A DNA stretch of 64,000 bases from Mariniphaga sp963747515 (lineage in GTDB: Bacteria; Bacteroidota; Bacteroidia; Bacteroidales; Prolixibacteraceae), in NCBI GenBank assembly GCA_963747515.1, contig CAVVFN010000003.1:434001-498000 (forward strand). Reading direction: 5' to 3'. Positions 34,426-43,326 of this stretch are shown here, one piece after another. A program made the position numbers and the translations under genes. The first letter of the stretch is position 1. Each line of letters opens with the position of its first letter. The notes under the pieces are model-generated. The model did no database searches. It saw nothing but the letters and a program-made list of their open reading frames with translations, and was not told the DNA's origin.

Positions 34426-35694
34426 CTAAATAATAACCTGGAATAAAGAAGGCTCATTATTAAGGTATTCATATACAAACCCATTATCCTGCATTCGCTG
34501 AATTAATCCATTAAAATCTTCCTTTTTTCTTATTTCTATCCCAATAACAGCAGGTCCTTTTTCACGGCTGGTTTTTTTTGAATATTCAAAATGAGTGATA
34601 TCATCATCCGGTCCAAGCACCTGGTCAACAAAAGTACGCAAAGCACCGGCCCTTTGAGGAAACCTGACAATGAAGTAATGCTTCAGGCCTTCGTACAAAA
34701 GCGAACGTTCCTTTATTTCCTCCATTCGGGTAATGTCGTTATTGCTTCCGCTGACAATGCAAACCACTGTTTTTCCTTTAATTTCCCGGCGGAACAGGTC
34801 GAGTGCAGCTATGGAAAGTGCTCCGGCCGGTTCCATAACTATGGCATCGCGATTGTAAAGGTCCAGGATTTTAGTACAGATTCTGCCTTCGGGAATGGTT
34901 ACCATTCGATCAATTACTTTTCTGCAGATTTTAAATGACAGTTCACCTACTCGCTTCACTGCTGCTCCATCCACAAACTTATCGATTTCCTCCAGTTCAA
35001 TTACTTTGCCTGCCGCTATTGATTTTTGCATTGAAGGCGCTCCCTCAGGCTCCACTCCAATAATACGGGTATTTGGGCTCATTTGTTTAAAATATGCCCC
35101 TACACCGGCTGCCAATCCTCCACCTCCAACAGGAAGGAAAAGAAAATCAACTGGCTTTTGAGTATCCTGCAGTATCTCAGGGGCAACTGTTGCCTGTCCT
35201 TCAATAATCTGCCTATCATCGAATGGATGAATGAAAGTCAATCCCTCCTGCCTGCACTGTTCTCTGGCGGCCAATTCGGCTGCATCATAAGTATCACCTG
35301 TGAGGATTACCTCAACTTTATCCTTTCCAAACATTTCCACCTGCCTTATTTTCTGCTTTGAGGTAGTGGCAGGCATAAATATTTTTCCTTGTATGTTCAG
35401 TTTATGACAGGCGTAAGCAACTCCCTGTGCATGATTTCCCGCGCTCGCACATACGATACCTTTGCTGGTTTCACTTGAAGGTAACCCCGATATTTTGTTG
35501 TAGGCTCCCCTGATCTTGTAGGACCTAACAACCTGTAAATCTTCCCTTTTAAGAAAAATGTTTGCGTTAAACTCTTCAGAGAGATTAAGGTTATTCTGCA
35601 GCGGTGTATGAACCGATACCTCTTTAATATTTATTTGTGCCCGGGATATATCCTGAAGCCTGGGAAAATATTCATCTGTCAGGGCTGTACTCAT
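34426..35694 (-). CDS. ilvA: Threonine ammonia-lyase, biosynthetic short form
   Basis: A 422-residue PLP enzyme converting threonine to 2-oxobutanoate for isoleucine synthesis. The PLP lysine is in SYKIRGAYN, the phosphate loop is VGGGGLAAG, and SAGNHAQGVAYAC is typical of the family. The last ~90 residues (FIVRFPQRAGALRTFVDQVLGPDDDITHFEYSKK) form a single ACT-like regulatory domain, as in other Bacteroidota and Gram-positive IlvA; E. coli IlvA has two. The other ilv/leu genes are not in the window. Confidence 0.95.
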   Translation of the reverse strand: MSTALTDEYFPRLQDISRAQINIKEVSVHTPLQNNLNLSEEFNANIFLKREDLQVVRSYKIRGAYNKISGLPSSETSKGIVCASAGNHAQGVAYACHKLNIQGKIFMPATTSKQKIRQVEMFGKDKVEVILTGDTYDAAELAAREQCRQEGLTFIHPFDDRQIIEGQATVAPEILQDTQKPVDFLFLPVGGGGLAAGVGAYFKQMSPNTRIIGVEPEGAPSMQKSIAAGKVIELEEIDKFVDGAAVKRVGELSFKICRKVIDRMVTIPEGRICTKILDLYNRDAIVMEPAGALSIAALDLFRREIKGKTVVCIVSGSNNDITRMEEIKERSLLYEGLKHYFIVRFPQRAGALRTFVDQVLGPDDDITHFEYSKKTSREKGPAVIGIEIRKKEDFNGLIQRMQDNGFVYEYLNNEPSLFQVII

Positions 35695-36168
35695 TTTTAA
35701 TTAAATTTTTTTGCTGTAAAGAAAGGTAAATGTGATCAAATACTGTTGCTGCTTCCTCCTTGAATTTTATTTTTTTACCTGATGGTATTAACAAATTTAA
35801 GAAATCATTGTTTTTTCCGAAGCGTGTATGTTTCTTAACTTTATAACTACTGAACTAATATGGCAACCACAGGGCAATTTTGGAATTATTTTTTCACCGC
35901 ATTTTTCCAGTAGTGTTCCGGTTCTGGGACGTAGTAAATTCAGTATAAACTCAATTTTATCTCAATGTTAACTCAATGTAAATTCAATTTTTATTGAATT
36001 TACATTGAGTTATTACTGAATTAATATTGAATTTATACCGGACTTGATCATGCCAAATCAACATTGATTTTAAAAGAATCTGCTTTAATGGGAACACTTA
36101 AAAAACGATGGAGGGCTTTACTTTTACATTGCTGCAGTTATTTGATAATTACAACGGAGGACATAATT
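35695..36168. other. AT-rich gap upstream of ilvA with repeats
   Basis: No gene. It contains the hairpin at 35969-36012 and, just before it, short direct repeats of (A)CTCAAT at 35949, 35961 and 35971. The ilvA promoter should lie near 35700-35760, but no clear TAnnTTTG box was found. Confidence 0.5.
35969..36012. repeat. Perfect 20-bp inverted repeat with T4 loop
   Basis: TAACTCAATGTAAATTCAAT (35969-35988) is followed by TTTT and its exact reverse complement (35993-36012). It sits about 275 bases upstream of ilvA and 157 bases before the frameshifted lipoprotein gene. No T-run follows on either strand. Confidence 0.85.
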
Positions 36169-36349
36169 ATGAAAAGCAAGTTATTTTTTTACATTTCTGA
36201 TGGGATCAATTGCTATGGGATGTAACGATGACGAAGATGATGATTTACAACGCTCCTATGAGGTTCAAATAAGTTCCGGTATTTTTTTAGTTTTAGAATA
36301 CATTTTGGAGAAAAAGAGATGCACTGCAGGAAATATTCAGCAGAAATAA
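36169..36349 (+). pseudogene. Short lipoprotein gene broken by a frameshift in a T-run
   Basis: The ATG at 36169, behind GGAGG at 36156-36160, opens MKSKLFF. The frame then closes within 19 codons. Skipping one T of the seven-T run at 36184-36190 restores FLMGSIAMGCNDDEDDD, a classic signal with lipobox and an acidic post-Cys tether, and gives 59 codons to a stop at 36347-36349. The strong ribosome-binding site and lipobox argue that this was a real gene. The family is not recognisable after SYEVQISSG. The alternatives are a sequencing error or phase variation at the T-run. Confidence 0.6.
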
Positions 36350-36418
36350 CCGTGGGCAGTTGGTTGGTTTAATCAATTTAACCGGTAACAGGAAATGAAG
36401 AAGAATTTACAACAGGAA

Positions 36419-37024
36419 TTAAACAGAAAAGCTGCTGATAATTTTACAGCCTTTTTCAGTAAGCTCTTTTTTTATGTTTTCAAAATTTTTCGGGTTTATA
36501 GGTTTTGTGGCATCTTCAATCAGAGTTACAGAGAATCCTTCTTTAAGAGCATCTTTAATTGAGAAGTAAACGCAAAAATCGGCTGCCAGGCCACAAAAAT
36601 AGAGTTCAACTGCCTTGCGTTCACGTAAATATCCTGCAAGTCCTGTGTTTTTTTTATGGCCGTTATCATAGAACCCACTGTAGCTGTCAATTTTCCAATT
36701 CATGCCTTTTCTGAAAATAGCCTCCACTTTTTTCATCTCCAATTGAGGATGGAAATCAGCGCCAGATGTATTCTGTACACAATGGTCGGGCCATAGCACC
36801 TGTTCCATTTCCTGCCAATCAATTGTATCAAACGGATTCTTGTTTTCATGATTGGAAGCAAAACTGACGTGATTTTCAGGATGCCAGTCCTGGGTGGCTA
36901 TTACCAAATCAAATTTTTCCTGGAGGTTGTTAATTACAGGTATTATTTCATTCCCTTCAGGAACAGCCAGGGCTCCCCCGGGCATGAAATCGACCTGCAT
37001 GTCGGTTATTATAAGTATATGCAT
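36419..37024 (-). CDS. pncA: Nicotinamidase / pyrazinamidase
   Basis: A 201-residue isochorismatase-fold amidase that deamidates nicotinamide for NAD salvage. The catalytic triad is visible: Asp8 in ITDMQVDFMPGGALAVP, Lys in FRKGM, and Cys in YFCGLAADFCV. The metal ligands are in ATQDWHPENHVSF. The QVLWPDHCVQNTSGADFHP block is typical of PncA. It is a single gene with an ATG at 37022-37024. Confidence 0.95.
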   Translation of the reverse strand: MHILIITDMQVDFMPGGALAVPEGNEIIPVINNLQEKFDLVIATQDWHPENHVSFASNHENKNPFDTIDWQEMEQVLWPDHCVQNTSGADFHPQLEMKKVEAIFRKGMNWKIDSYSGFYDNGHKKNTGLAGYLRERKAVELYFCGLAADFCVYFSIKDALKEGFSVTLIEDATKPINPKNFENIKKELTEKGCKIISSFSV

Positions 37025-37285
37025 TGCTGTAGGATATCGGTATTATATAAATCTGCAGTTAACAGATTCTATTTTCTCCAAAAGATACACAAAAATTTAA
37101 TTGATGCAAAAGAAACCATGGAATCAACCTGGCAGTTCAGGTTTTTCAAGGAAATAAAAAGCCGGCAACAGTCTGCATATTTTTTACAGTTTGCTGTTTC
37201 CGGCCATTCCCTTGAATATTAAATTACGAATTCAAAACATGCAATTCAATCTAAGCTTCGTCGTTGGAATTACTATTTATATTAA

Positions 37286-38095
37286 TTAGAATGTAAAAGC
37301 CAATATACCTCCCAGAGCAGACGCTCCACCTGAAACCACTGCTGCAATAAAAAGCCACCAGGCTGCTGAAGCAGCAGTTTTTCTTGTGGCTTCCGCTTGT
37401 TTAAGAGTCTCTTGTTTCAGTTCGTTCACTTTCAGAGTTACTTTCCGTTCAATCTCCTCAATTTGACGGATAACAGTATCTCTAGCTTCCTCTATTTTAG
37501 TTACCACTTTTTCTGCCTGTTCCCGTGTTATTTTTTTGTTGTTGCTTAAAAGTGCAATCAGCGATTCACGGTCGAGACGTTTTAAACGGTTTTTTAAAAT
37601 ACCGGGTGCAGCTTTGGGATCGTTCATCATATATACCACATCCTGCTTCAGGCGTTCATATTCAAGTTCAGGCTGGTTCATCCGGTCAAACCAGTTTCTT
37701 ATAGCTTGTTCTGCCTTTCCTTGTTTTTCCATAAATTGCTCACGAGCATCCTGCTGTGTTCCTTTTGCCCTGGCGCTTGCTTTTACCTTGCTTTCGCGTG
37801 TGGTTGTTTTTATTTGTGTCAGTACTTCTTCAGCTTTCGACAGGTATTTCTCGGCTGTTTCTTCTTCAATTCCATTTGAACTTAGAGCGGCTTTTATGGT
37901 TGATCGATCAATCTGGCTTGCTCTTGCCTGCACTACTGCCGGTGCAGCTTTAGGATTGTTCAGAATTCTGTTCAAATCTTCTTTCAGGCGGTCAGGGTTC
38001 AATTCCTCACTGTTTGTTCTGCGAAGGTATTGTTCAACTTTTTCAAGATATTGTCTTCCCTGTTCTTCACCTCCCGGAGCCAGTTTTTCGATCAA
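37286..38095 (-). CDS. Tandem-repeat, coiled-coil protein with C-terminal membrane anchor
   Basis: About 269 residues and not a family I can name. Two ~60-residue units share a pattern: LKEDLNRILNNPKAAP...DRSTIKAALSSNG...AEKYLSKAEEVL (about 24-95) and LKQDVVYMMNDPKAAP...DRESLIALLSNNK...AEKVVTKIEEAR (about 144-208). A charged helix (210-245) follows, then one TM segment with GxxxG-like spacing (WWLFIAAVVSGGASALGGIL). A tail-anchored membrane or envelope protein is inferred. The start is uncertain: TTG at 38093-38095 is used, but the frame stays open to 38219 with no ATG. Confidence 0.65.
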   Translation of the reverse strand: MIEKLAPGGEEQGRQYLEKVEQYLRRTNSEELNPDRLKEDLNRILNNPKAAPAVVQARASQIDRSTIKAALSSNGIEEETAEKYLSKAEEVLTQIKTTTRESKVKASARAKGTQQDAREQFMEKQGKAEQAIRNWFDRMNQPELEYERLKQDVVYMMNDPKAAPGILKNRLKRLDRESLIALLSNNKKITREQAEKVVTKIEEARDTVIRQIEEIERKVTLKVNELKQETLKQAEATRKTAASAAWWLFIAAVVSGGASALGGILAFTF

Positions 38096-38350
38096 AATAC
38101 CTGCCTTATCAGCCCTTGTTCCTTCACTTGGATTGCACTCATGCTTTTTAAATACACATTCTGTGAAAACGATTGCATGGAATGGCTTCCTGATTTCAAC
38201 AGGTATGATGTTCTCATTTTATGCATGAAAACGTTAGCCTTAGCTTTTTCAATTCTTTCCTGCAGGACTTGATGCTTGAAAGAATTTGGTACACACAAAT
38301 GGTTAAAGATTAATGAGTACAGCTATTATTACTACATCTGAACAACTTAG

Positions 38351-39322
38351 TTATTCCGCTGCCGGCATCTTAAATGAACCCAGATTAGTAACCTGATAGT
38401 CTGCCATAGAAAACCTGACATTTGAATTTATGTCTACATTTGTAACCTGCATAAATGATTTTTCTTTAGTGTTTTTATCAACAGTTGTGGCTTCCATCAT
38501 ATATCCCCAGGGAATCCCATGAGAATAAAGGCTGGTTTTAAAAAGCGTGCTGAAAAAATCCTGAGTATTCATTTTCAGGTTAGTAGTAATCCAAACTTCC
38601 GATTCAGAGGTTTCATCATTGTAGCGATATTCATCACACTTGTATCCTGCAATGGTTTTAGATCGTCCTGTTTTGGTAACATTAGGATTTAACAGGTACG
38701 ATTCCGGAGTTTCTTCTAAAGATTCTTCTTCATATGCATCACCAATAGAAGAGAAGAAAGCCCCCATACCGTAAACAATTCCCGTTTTTTCCCCATTTTC
38801 ATCATTTAAAATGATGGTTGCGCCATTTTCAGCATCAATGATGAACATGCCCTGGCCTGGCTGACTCATATCGCCTGAAACCATTTGGTAGGCCATACAC
38901 TTAGAGTCTGGATTTAAATGCGTGATAAATTCACCTTCATTTTCTTTTTTGCCTTTTCCATCATAAGATTCAATGTGCATTTGTATCAAATGATTGAAAC
39001 TGTAACTGTCAGCAAAAGGTACGGGTTCTCCTGAAATCCCGACTCCCTTAAGCAATCTTTGCATTCTTTCCTGTCTTCTGTCATCTTCCGTGGCTGAGCC
39101 TTCCGGCGTTTCTTCTGCATCTTTTTCAAGTGAATCTTCAATTTTATCAAGTTGATTATCGATGGCTTTATCAACTTTCTTCTCTGCTCTTTCCTCAACC
39201 TTTTCTTCCACTTTATCCTGTACTTTTTCCTGAATTTTTTTTAAAAATCGCTGGCTAAATACCGGTTGAATCATTAATGCAGAGAAAAATACTGCTAGTG
39301 TAACTCTAATTAATGTTTTCAT
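38351..39322 (-). CDS. DUF4412-like secreted protein
   Basis: A 323-residue exported protein. The signal peptide is MKTLIRVTLAVFFSALMIQPVFSQ, followed by a strongly charged Lys/Glu helix (about 25-75, with VEEKVEERAEKKVDKAIDN). After that comes a beta-rich domain with the GRSKTIAGYKCDEYRYNDE and SEVWITTNLKM motifs seen in Bacteroidota DUF4412 proteins, in which a GYxC pair is typical. Function unknown; periplasmic or outer-membrane associated. It is divergent from rhaB, with 197 bases between them. Confidence 0.82.
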   Translation of the reverse strand: MKTLIRVTLAVFFSALMIQPVFSQRFLKKIQEKVQDKVEEKVEERAEKKVDKAIDNQLDKIEDSLEKDAEETPEGSATEDDRRQERMQRLLKGVGISGEPVPFADSYSFNHLIQMHIESYDGKGKKENEGEFITHLNPDSKCMAYQMVSGDMSQPGQGMFIIDAENGATIILNDENGEKTGIVYGMGAFFSSIGDAYEEESLEETPESYLLNPNVTKTGRSKTIAGYKCDEYRYNDETSESEVWITTNLKMNTQDFFSTLFKTSLYSHGIPWGYMMEATTVDKNTKEKSFMQVTNVDINSNVRFSMADYQVTNLGSFKMPAAE

Positions 39323-39519
39323 ACTCTTTTTCTATGTTTGAACAAGTTTATCAAAACAAAATTCGGTTAAAATTTTGAAATAAACAAGTCGTTTATATTA
39401 GGGCAAAAAAAAAGGTTTCAATGCATTTATTTTTTATGTTTGTTTTGAATCATGACAGTGCAGGATAAAAGTCTCTGTAAAGAAACATTATTTTGTATGA
39501 ATTAAAATTCTGAAGAAAA

Positions 39520-40992
39520 ATGAGCAAAGAAAATTTCCTGGCGTTTGACATAGGGGCATCAAGCGGGAGGGCCATTTTGGGTACCCTTGAGGGAAAAAAT
39601 TTGAACCTTACTGAAGTTCACCGGTTTAAAAATGAAATGACCTGTATACATGGCAGTTATTTCTGGAACATATACAATTTATTTGATGAATTAAAAACAG
39701 GTCTTAAAAAATGTATTTCAGAATTAAAAATAAAACCTCAGTCAATTGGAGTAGATACCTGGGGAGTTGACTATGCTCTTGTTTTTTCCAACGGCAGGTT
39801 TTCAGGTTTACCTTTTGCTTATCGCGATCATCGAACTGATTGTGCCATGGATGATTTTTTCCGGATTTTGTCAAAAAAAGAAACTTATCTGTTGTCGGGG
39901 ATACAGTTCATGCAATTCAACACCTTATTTCAGTTATTTTCATCGGCCAGGTTAAATGATGCTGCTCTGAAAATTGCCGAGAGTTTACTATTTACCCCCG
40001 ATGCCTTAAATTATCTGTTTACCGGAATCAGGAAGAATGAGTATACTATTGCAAGTACATCACAACTTCTGAAGCCAGGAAAACCCGAATGGGAGTATCA
40101 GCTTTTTAAAGCTGCCGGAATACCAGATAATCTGGCTGGTGAAATTTTATTACCCGGCACTGTATTAGGAAATGTATTGGCTGAAATAGATGAGCAGACC
40201 GGTTGCGGAAATATTCCATGTGTTGCAGTTGCCTCCCACGATACGGCATCTGCAGTTGTTTCTGTTCCTGCAGGAGGTGAAAATTGGGCATTTCTTAGTT
40301 CGGGTACATGGTCACTTCTTGGAATTGAGAGCCAAACTCCGATAGTTTCGGAGAAAACTCTTGAGATGAATTTTACCAATGAGGGAGGGGCTGATTTGAC
40401 AACCCGATTTCTGAAAAACATTATGGGAATGTGGCTTATTCAGGAATGCAAACGCATTTGGGACCGGGAAAAAGTATTTTCCTGGGAGGAAATAGTTAAT
40501 ATGAGCAATGCTGCAGAACCCTTTAAATGCTTTATTAACCCTGATTCCCGGGAGTTCCTGAATCCTGGAAATATGCCTGAAGCCATCAGATTGTATTGCC
40601 GAAAGACTAATCAGCCAGTACCTGTTACAAAAGGTGAAATTGCCAGATGCATTTACGATAGCCTTGTTCTTAAATATAAACATACAATTAAACAAATAGA
40701 AGATATTACAGGTAGGAAAATTGAAAAGTTGCACGTTATTGGTGGTGGAGCTAAAAATGCTATGTTGAACCAATTGACAGCCGATGCAACCGGAATTCCA
40801 GTTTTTTCGGGACCCATTGAGGCAACTGCCATTGGTAATGTTTTGATGCAGGCAAAAGCTTTGGGTGTAATTAATTCACTGGCTGAATTAAGAGAGGTAG
40901 TGAGAAATTCATTTGAAGTGATTCAATTTTACCCTGTTCAGAATTCTGGATGGGAAGAAGCATATGAAAAAATGAAGAATTTATTGAAGTAA
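39520..40992 (+). CDS. rhaB: Rhamnulokinase, FGGY carbohydrate kinase
   Basis: A 490-residue FGGY-family kinase; length and motifs fit L-rhamnulokinase: FDIGASSGRAILG at the N-terminus, GVDTWGVDYALV, AYRDHRTD, VASHDTASAV, FLSSGTWSLLGIE and the C-terminal adenosine motif HVIGGGAKNAMLNQLTADAT. It phosphorylates L-rhamnulose before aldolase cleavage. The usual partners (rhaA isomerase, rhaD aldolase, a rhamnose transporter) are not next to it. L-fuculokinase is a close alternative, but the sequence is nearer RhaB. Confidence 0.9.
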   Translation: MSKENFLAFDIGASSGRAILGTLEGKNLNLTEVHRFKNEMTCIHGSYFWNIYNLFDELKTGLKKCISELKIKPQSIGVDTWGVDYALVFSNGRFSGLPFAYRDHRTDCAMDDFFRILSKKETYLLSGIQFMQFNTLFQLFSSARLNDAALKIAESLLFTPDALNYLFTGIRKNEYTIASTSQLLKPGKPEWEYQLFKAAGIPDNLAGEILLPGTVLGNVLAEIDEQTGCGNIPCVAVASHDTASAVVSVPAGGENWAFLSSGTWSLLGIESQTPIVSEKTLEMNFTNEGGADLTTRFLKNIMGMWLIQECKRIWDREKVFSWEEIVNMSNAAEPFKCFINPDSREFLNPGNMPEAIRLYCRKTNQPVPVTKGEIARCIYDSLVLKYKHTIKQIEDITGRKIEKLHVIGGGAKNAMLNQLTADATGIPVFSGPIEATAIGNVLMQAKALGVINSLAELREVVRNSFEVIQFYPVQNSGWEEAYEKMKNLLK

Positions 40993-41113
40993 TGAATAAC
41001 CCTGCTTTTTTTTATTTGTTTAGAACTTTTATTTTTAACTTTAAACAAATATGCTTTGCTTTCTGTTTTTTACCAAAGCTTGGTTGAATGTTAAATAAAA
41101 AAATTTAAGCCAA

Positions 41114-41992
41114 ATGAAAAATACGGGCTATTCTATTAAAGATCTTGAAGTATTATCGGGTGTTAAAGCTCATACAATTAGGATATGGGAAAAAAGATAT
41201 AACCTGCTTGTGCCTGAACGAACCAATACAAATATTCGTTATTACAGCGATAATGACCTGCGGCGAATGTTGAATATCACATTGTTGGTTCGCAACGGCT
41301 ATAAAATATCAAAAGTTGCCAAATGGAATGATGAGTCTGTAAACAATGCTGTTCTGGAGGTTTCCAAGAGTAAAACTTCTGAATCGGATTTTATTGACAG
41401 GCTCATTCTTTATATGATAAATTTTGATAATGAGAATTTTTATAACCTTACCAGTGAAATAATTGCAGAGAAAGGATTGGAAGAAGCTACTTTAAAGGTT
41501 TTTTTTGAATTTTTTGTAAAGGTAGGAGTTTACTGGCAGGTTGGTTCTATTTTTCCTGCACAGGAACATTATGTAACAAATATATTCCGGCAGAAAATGA
41601 TTTCTGAAACAGATAAGCTGGGAATGACCAATCAAAAGGATTCTACTATATTATTTTTTCTACCTGATAAGGAGATGCATGAACTTAGTCTGCTGTTTTA
41701 TAATTACCTGGCACAAAAGATGGGTTACCATACCATATATCTTGGACAATTTGTTCCCTGGGATGACTTGATAAAGATTCAAAAGCAGGTAAAAATTGAT
41801 TTTGTATTCACTGCATTTATTAATTCCCTTTCAAAAGATAAACTTGAAAATTACCTCGAATCTCTGAAGGAATTGTTTGGAAGCCAAAAAGTCTTTATTA
41901 CCGGATGGCAATTACAGGTTCATCAGCCTATAGTTCCGCGAAATGTAAAAATAATTAAAGATTACCGGGAGTTTAAAAAGTATCTGAAATAA
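41114..41992 (+). CDS. MerR-family regulator with CarH/LitR-type cobalamin-binding motif
   Basis: A 292-residue regulator. The MerR helix-turn-helix occupies 5-75 (YSIKDLEVLSGVKAHTIRIW, RYYSDNDLRRM). It is followed by a four-helix B12 cap with Wx9EH (Trp141, Glu151, His152), the light-sensing cap signature of CarH, and a Rossmann-like cobalamin domain with ExH (Glu187, His189), His being the lower ligand in CarH. The glycine after it is Ser, so the DxHxxG motif is partly changed. CarH/LitR proteins bind adenosylcobalamin in the dark and repress, often near carotenoid or photolyase genes; none lies here. A redox or B12-sensing role is equally possible. Confidence 0.85.
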   Translation: MKNTGYSIKDLEVLSGVKAHTIRIWEKRYNLLVPERTNTNIRYYSDNDLRRMLNITLLVRNGYKISKVAKWNDESVNNAVLEVSKSKTSESDFIDRLILYMINFDNENFYNLTSEIIAEKGLEEATLKVFFEFFVKVGVYWQVGSIFPAQEHYVTNIFRQKMISETDKLGMTNQKDSTILFFLPDKEMHELSLLFYNYLAQKMGYHTIYLGQFVPWDDLIKIQKQVKIDFVFTAFINSLSKDKLENYLESLKELFGSQKVFITGWQLQVHQPIVPRNVKIIKDYREFKKYLK

Positions 41993-42122
41993 GGAAGTTC
42001 GCAGTTGTATTTCACTGGCTGTTTCCCTGCAAGAAATACAGATTTCAGAAAAATCAATGGGAGCTGCACCTGAGTAATATGGCAGTCGTTTAGTACACTG
42101 ATTGGAAATTTGGCAACTCCTG

Positions 42123-43241
42123 TTAGTTGGTTTTTCGGTAGCGCCAAATTGCCATGCTTAAAAAAACAATACTTAAAATCGACAGCCCTGCTATTTCTTT
42201 CAGCATATCGAATATGCCGGAGCCTTTCAAAATGACTTGCCGCATGATGCGCATGAAATAATATACCGGATTTATATGATTTATGGTTTGAGCCCACCCG
42301 GGCATACTTTCAACAGGAGTGAATATTCCTCCCATAAGGATAAAAATAAGCATAAAGAAGAAGTTCATAAACATTACCTGCTGCTGGGTATGGGTAATTG
42401 TTGAAATAAACAATCCTAGACCCAAAACGCTGACAAGGTACAGCCCTGCCAAAGCAAACAACAGAACCAGGCTTCCTTCAATCGGTAGGCTAAATACCAA
42501 CCGTGCAATGATTAATCCAAATGCCAGTTCTAAAAGCCCTATAATCCAGAAAGGTACCAGCTTGCCAATTATCAGCTGGTGCTTTTTTATAGGGGTTACA
42601 TTCAGTTGTTCAATGTTTCCCAGTTCTTTTTCGCGTACAAGGTTCATTCCCGACATAAACATCCCGATGATGGTTACAAGCACGGATAGAATACCGGGTG
42701 CCATGTACCACTTGTAATCCAGCTTTTCATTGTACCAGTAGCTTTCGTTAATATTAACGCGTGCAGGCGGCTCAAATTCAGTTATCCCCATATGTTCTGC
42801 AATCAGTTTTCTGTTGAAATCGCTGATGATTTGTGCTGAATAGGAGTAGATAAGCTGTGCCGAATTACTTTCTATTGCATTGACCAGGAGCTGCAGGCCG
42901 GCTTCATTTTCCCTAATCAGTTTTTTTTCCATACCCGAAGGAATAACGAGTACCACATCGGTTGAACCACTTAACAGGAGTTCTTCTCCGGAAGTAACTT
43001 CCAGAAAGGCATGTTCAACATTATAGAAGGGAATTCCATCAAATTTGGCTATGAGCTGGCGTGAAGTTTCCGACAGGTCATTATCCACCACGGTCATGTC
43101 TATTTTTTTCATATCGTAGGTGGCGGCAAAAACAAGGATAAGCATCTGCATCAGCGGCACCCAGAAAATCATTGGAAGCAGCGTCTTATTCCTGAATATC
43201 TGAAGGAACTCTTTCTGAAGTATATATTGGATTGTTTTCAT
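42123..43241 (-). CDS. ABC-2 type permease, second of pair (YbhR-like)
   Basis: A 372-residue inner-membrane ABC-2 permease: an N-terminal TM (about 20-40), a large periplasmic domain, and a five-helix C-terminal block with NLVREKELGNIEQLNVTPIKKHQLIIGKLVPF, the typical ABC-2 EKE...NVTP motif. It is the last gene of the tetR-tolC-hlyD-ABC operon. The ATG at 43239-43241 is used; an extension starts at TTG within the inverted-repeat element. Without that element, this gene would begin 3 bases after the stop of the upstream permease. Confidence 0.9.
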   Translation of the reverse strand: MKTIQYILQKEFLQIFRNKTLLPMIFWVPLMQMLILVFAATYDMKKIDMTVVDNDLSETSRQLIAKFDGIPFYNVEHAFLEVTSGEELLLSGSTDVVLVIPSGMEKKLIRENEAGLQLLVNAIESNSAQLIYSYSAQIISDFNRKLIAEHMGITEFEPPARVNINESYWYNEKLDYKWYMAPGILSVLVTIIGMFMSGMNLVREKELGNIEQLNVTPIKKHQLIIGKLVPFWIIGLLELAFGLIIARLVFSLPIEGSLVLLFALAGLYLVSVLGLGLFISTITHTQQQVMFMNFFFMLIFILMGGIFTPVESMPGWAQTINHINPVYYFMRIMRQVILKGSGIFDMLKEIAGLSILSIVFLSMAIWRYRKTN

Positions 43242-43244
43242 TTT

Positions 43245-43276
43245 TAAGCTGCAAGTTTTAAGCTTCAATCTGCAAG
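43245..43276. repeat. Left 32-bp inverted repeat of the S23 unit
   Basis: It begins TAAGCTGCAAG and ends TCTGCAAG. It is the imperfect reverse complement of 43775-43806 (25/32 identical). Confidence 0.75.
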
Positions 43277-43326
43277 TTGAATAACAGTATAGAAGTTGCG
43301 TTCAGATTATAGTATTTGATCTTTAT

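Noticed and set aside
38092..38298. 68-codon minus-strand frame just upstream of the tandem-repeat protein
   Set aside because: Considered as a frameshifted N-terminus of the repeat protein. No motif joins the two frames, so it is not called as a gene; the issue is noted in the finding on 37286-38219.
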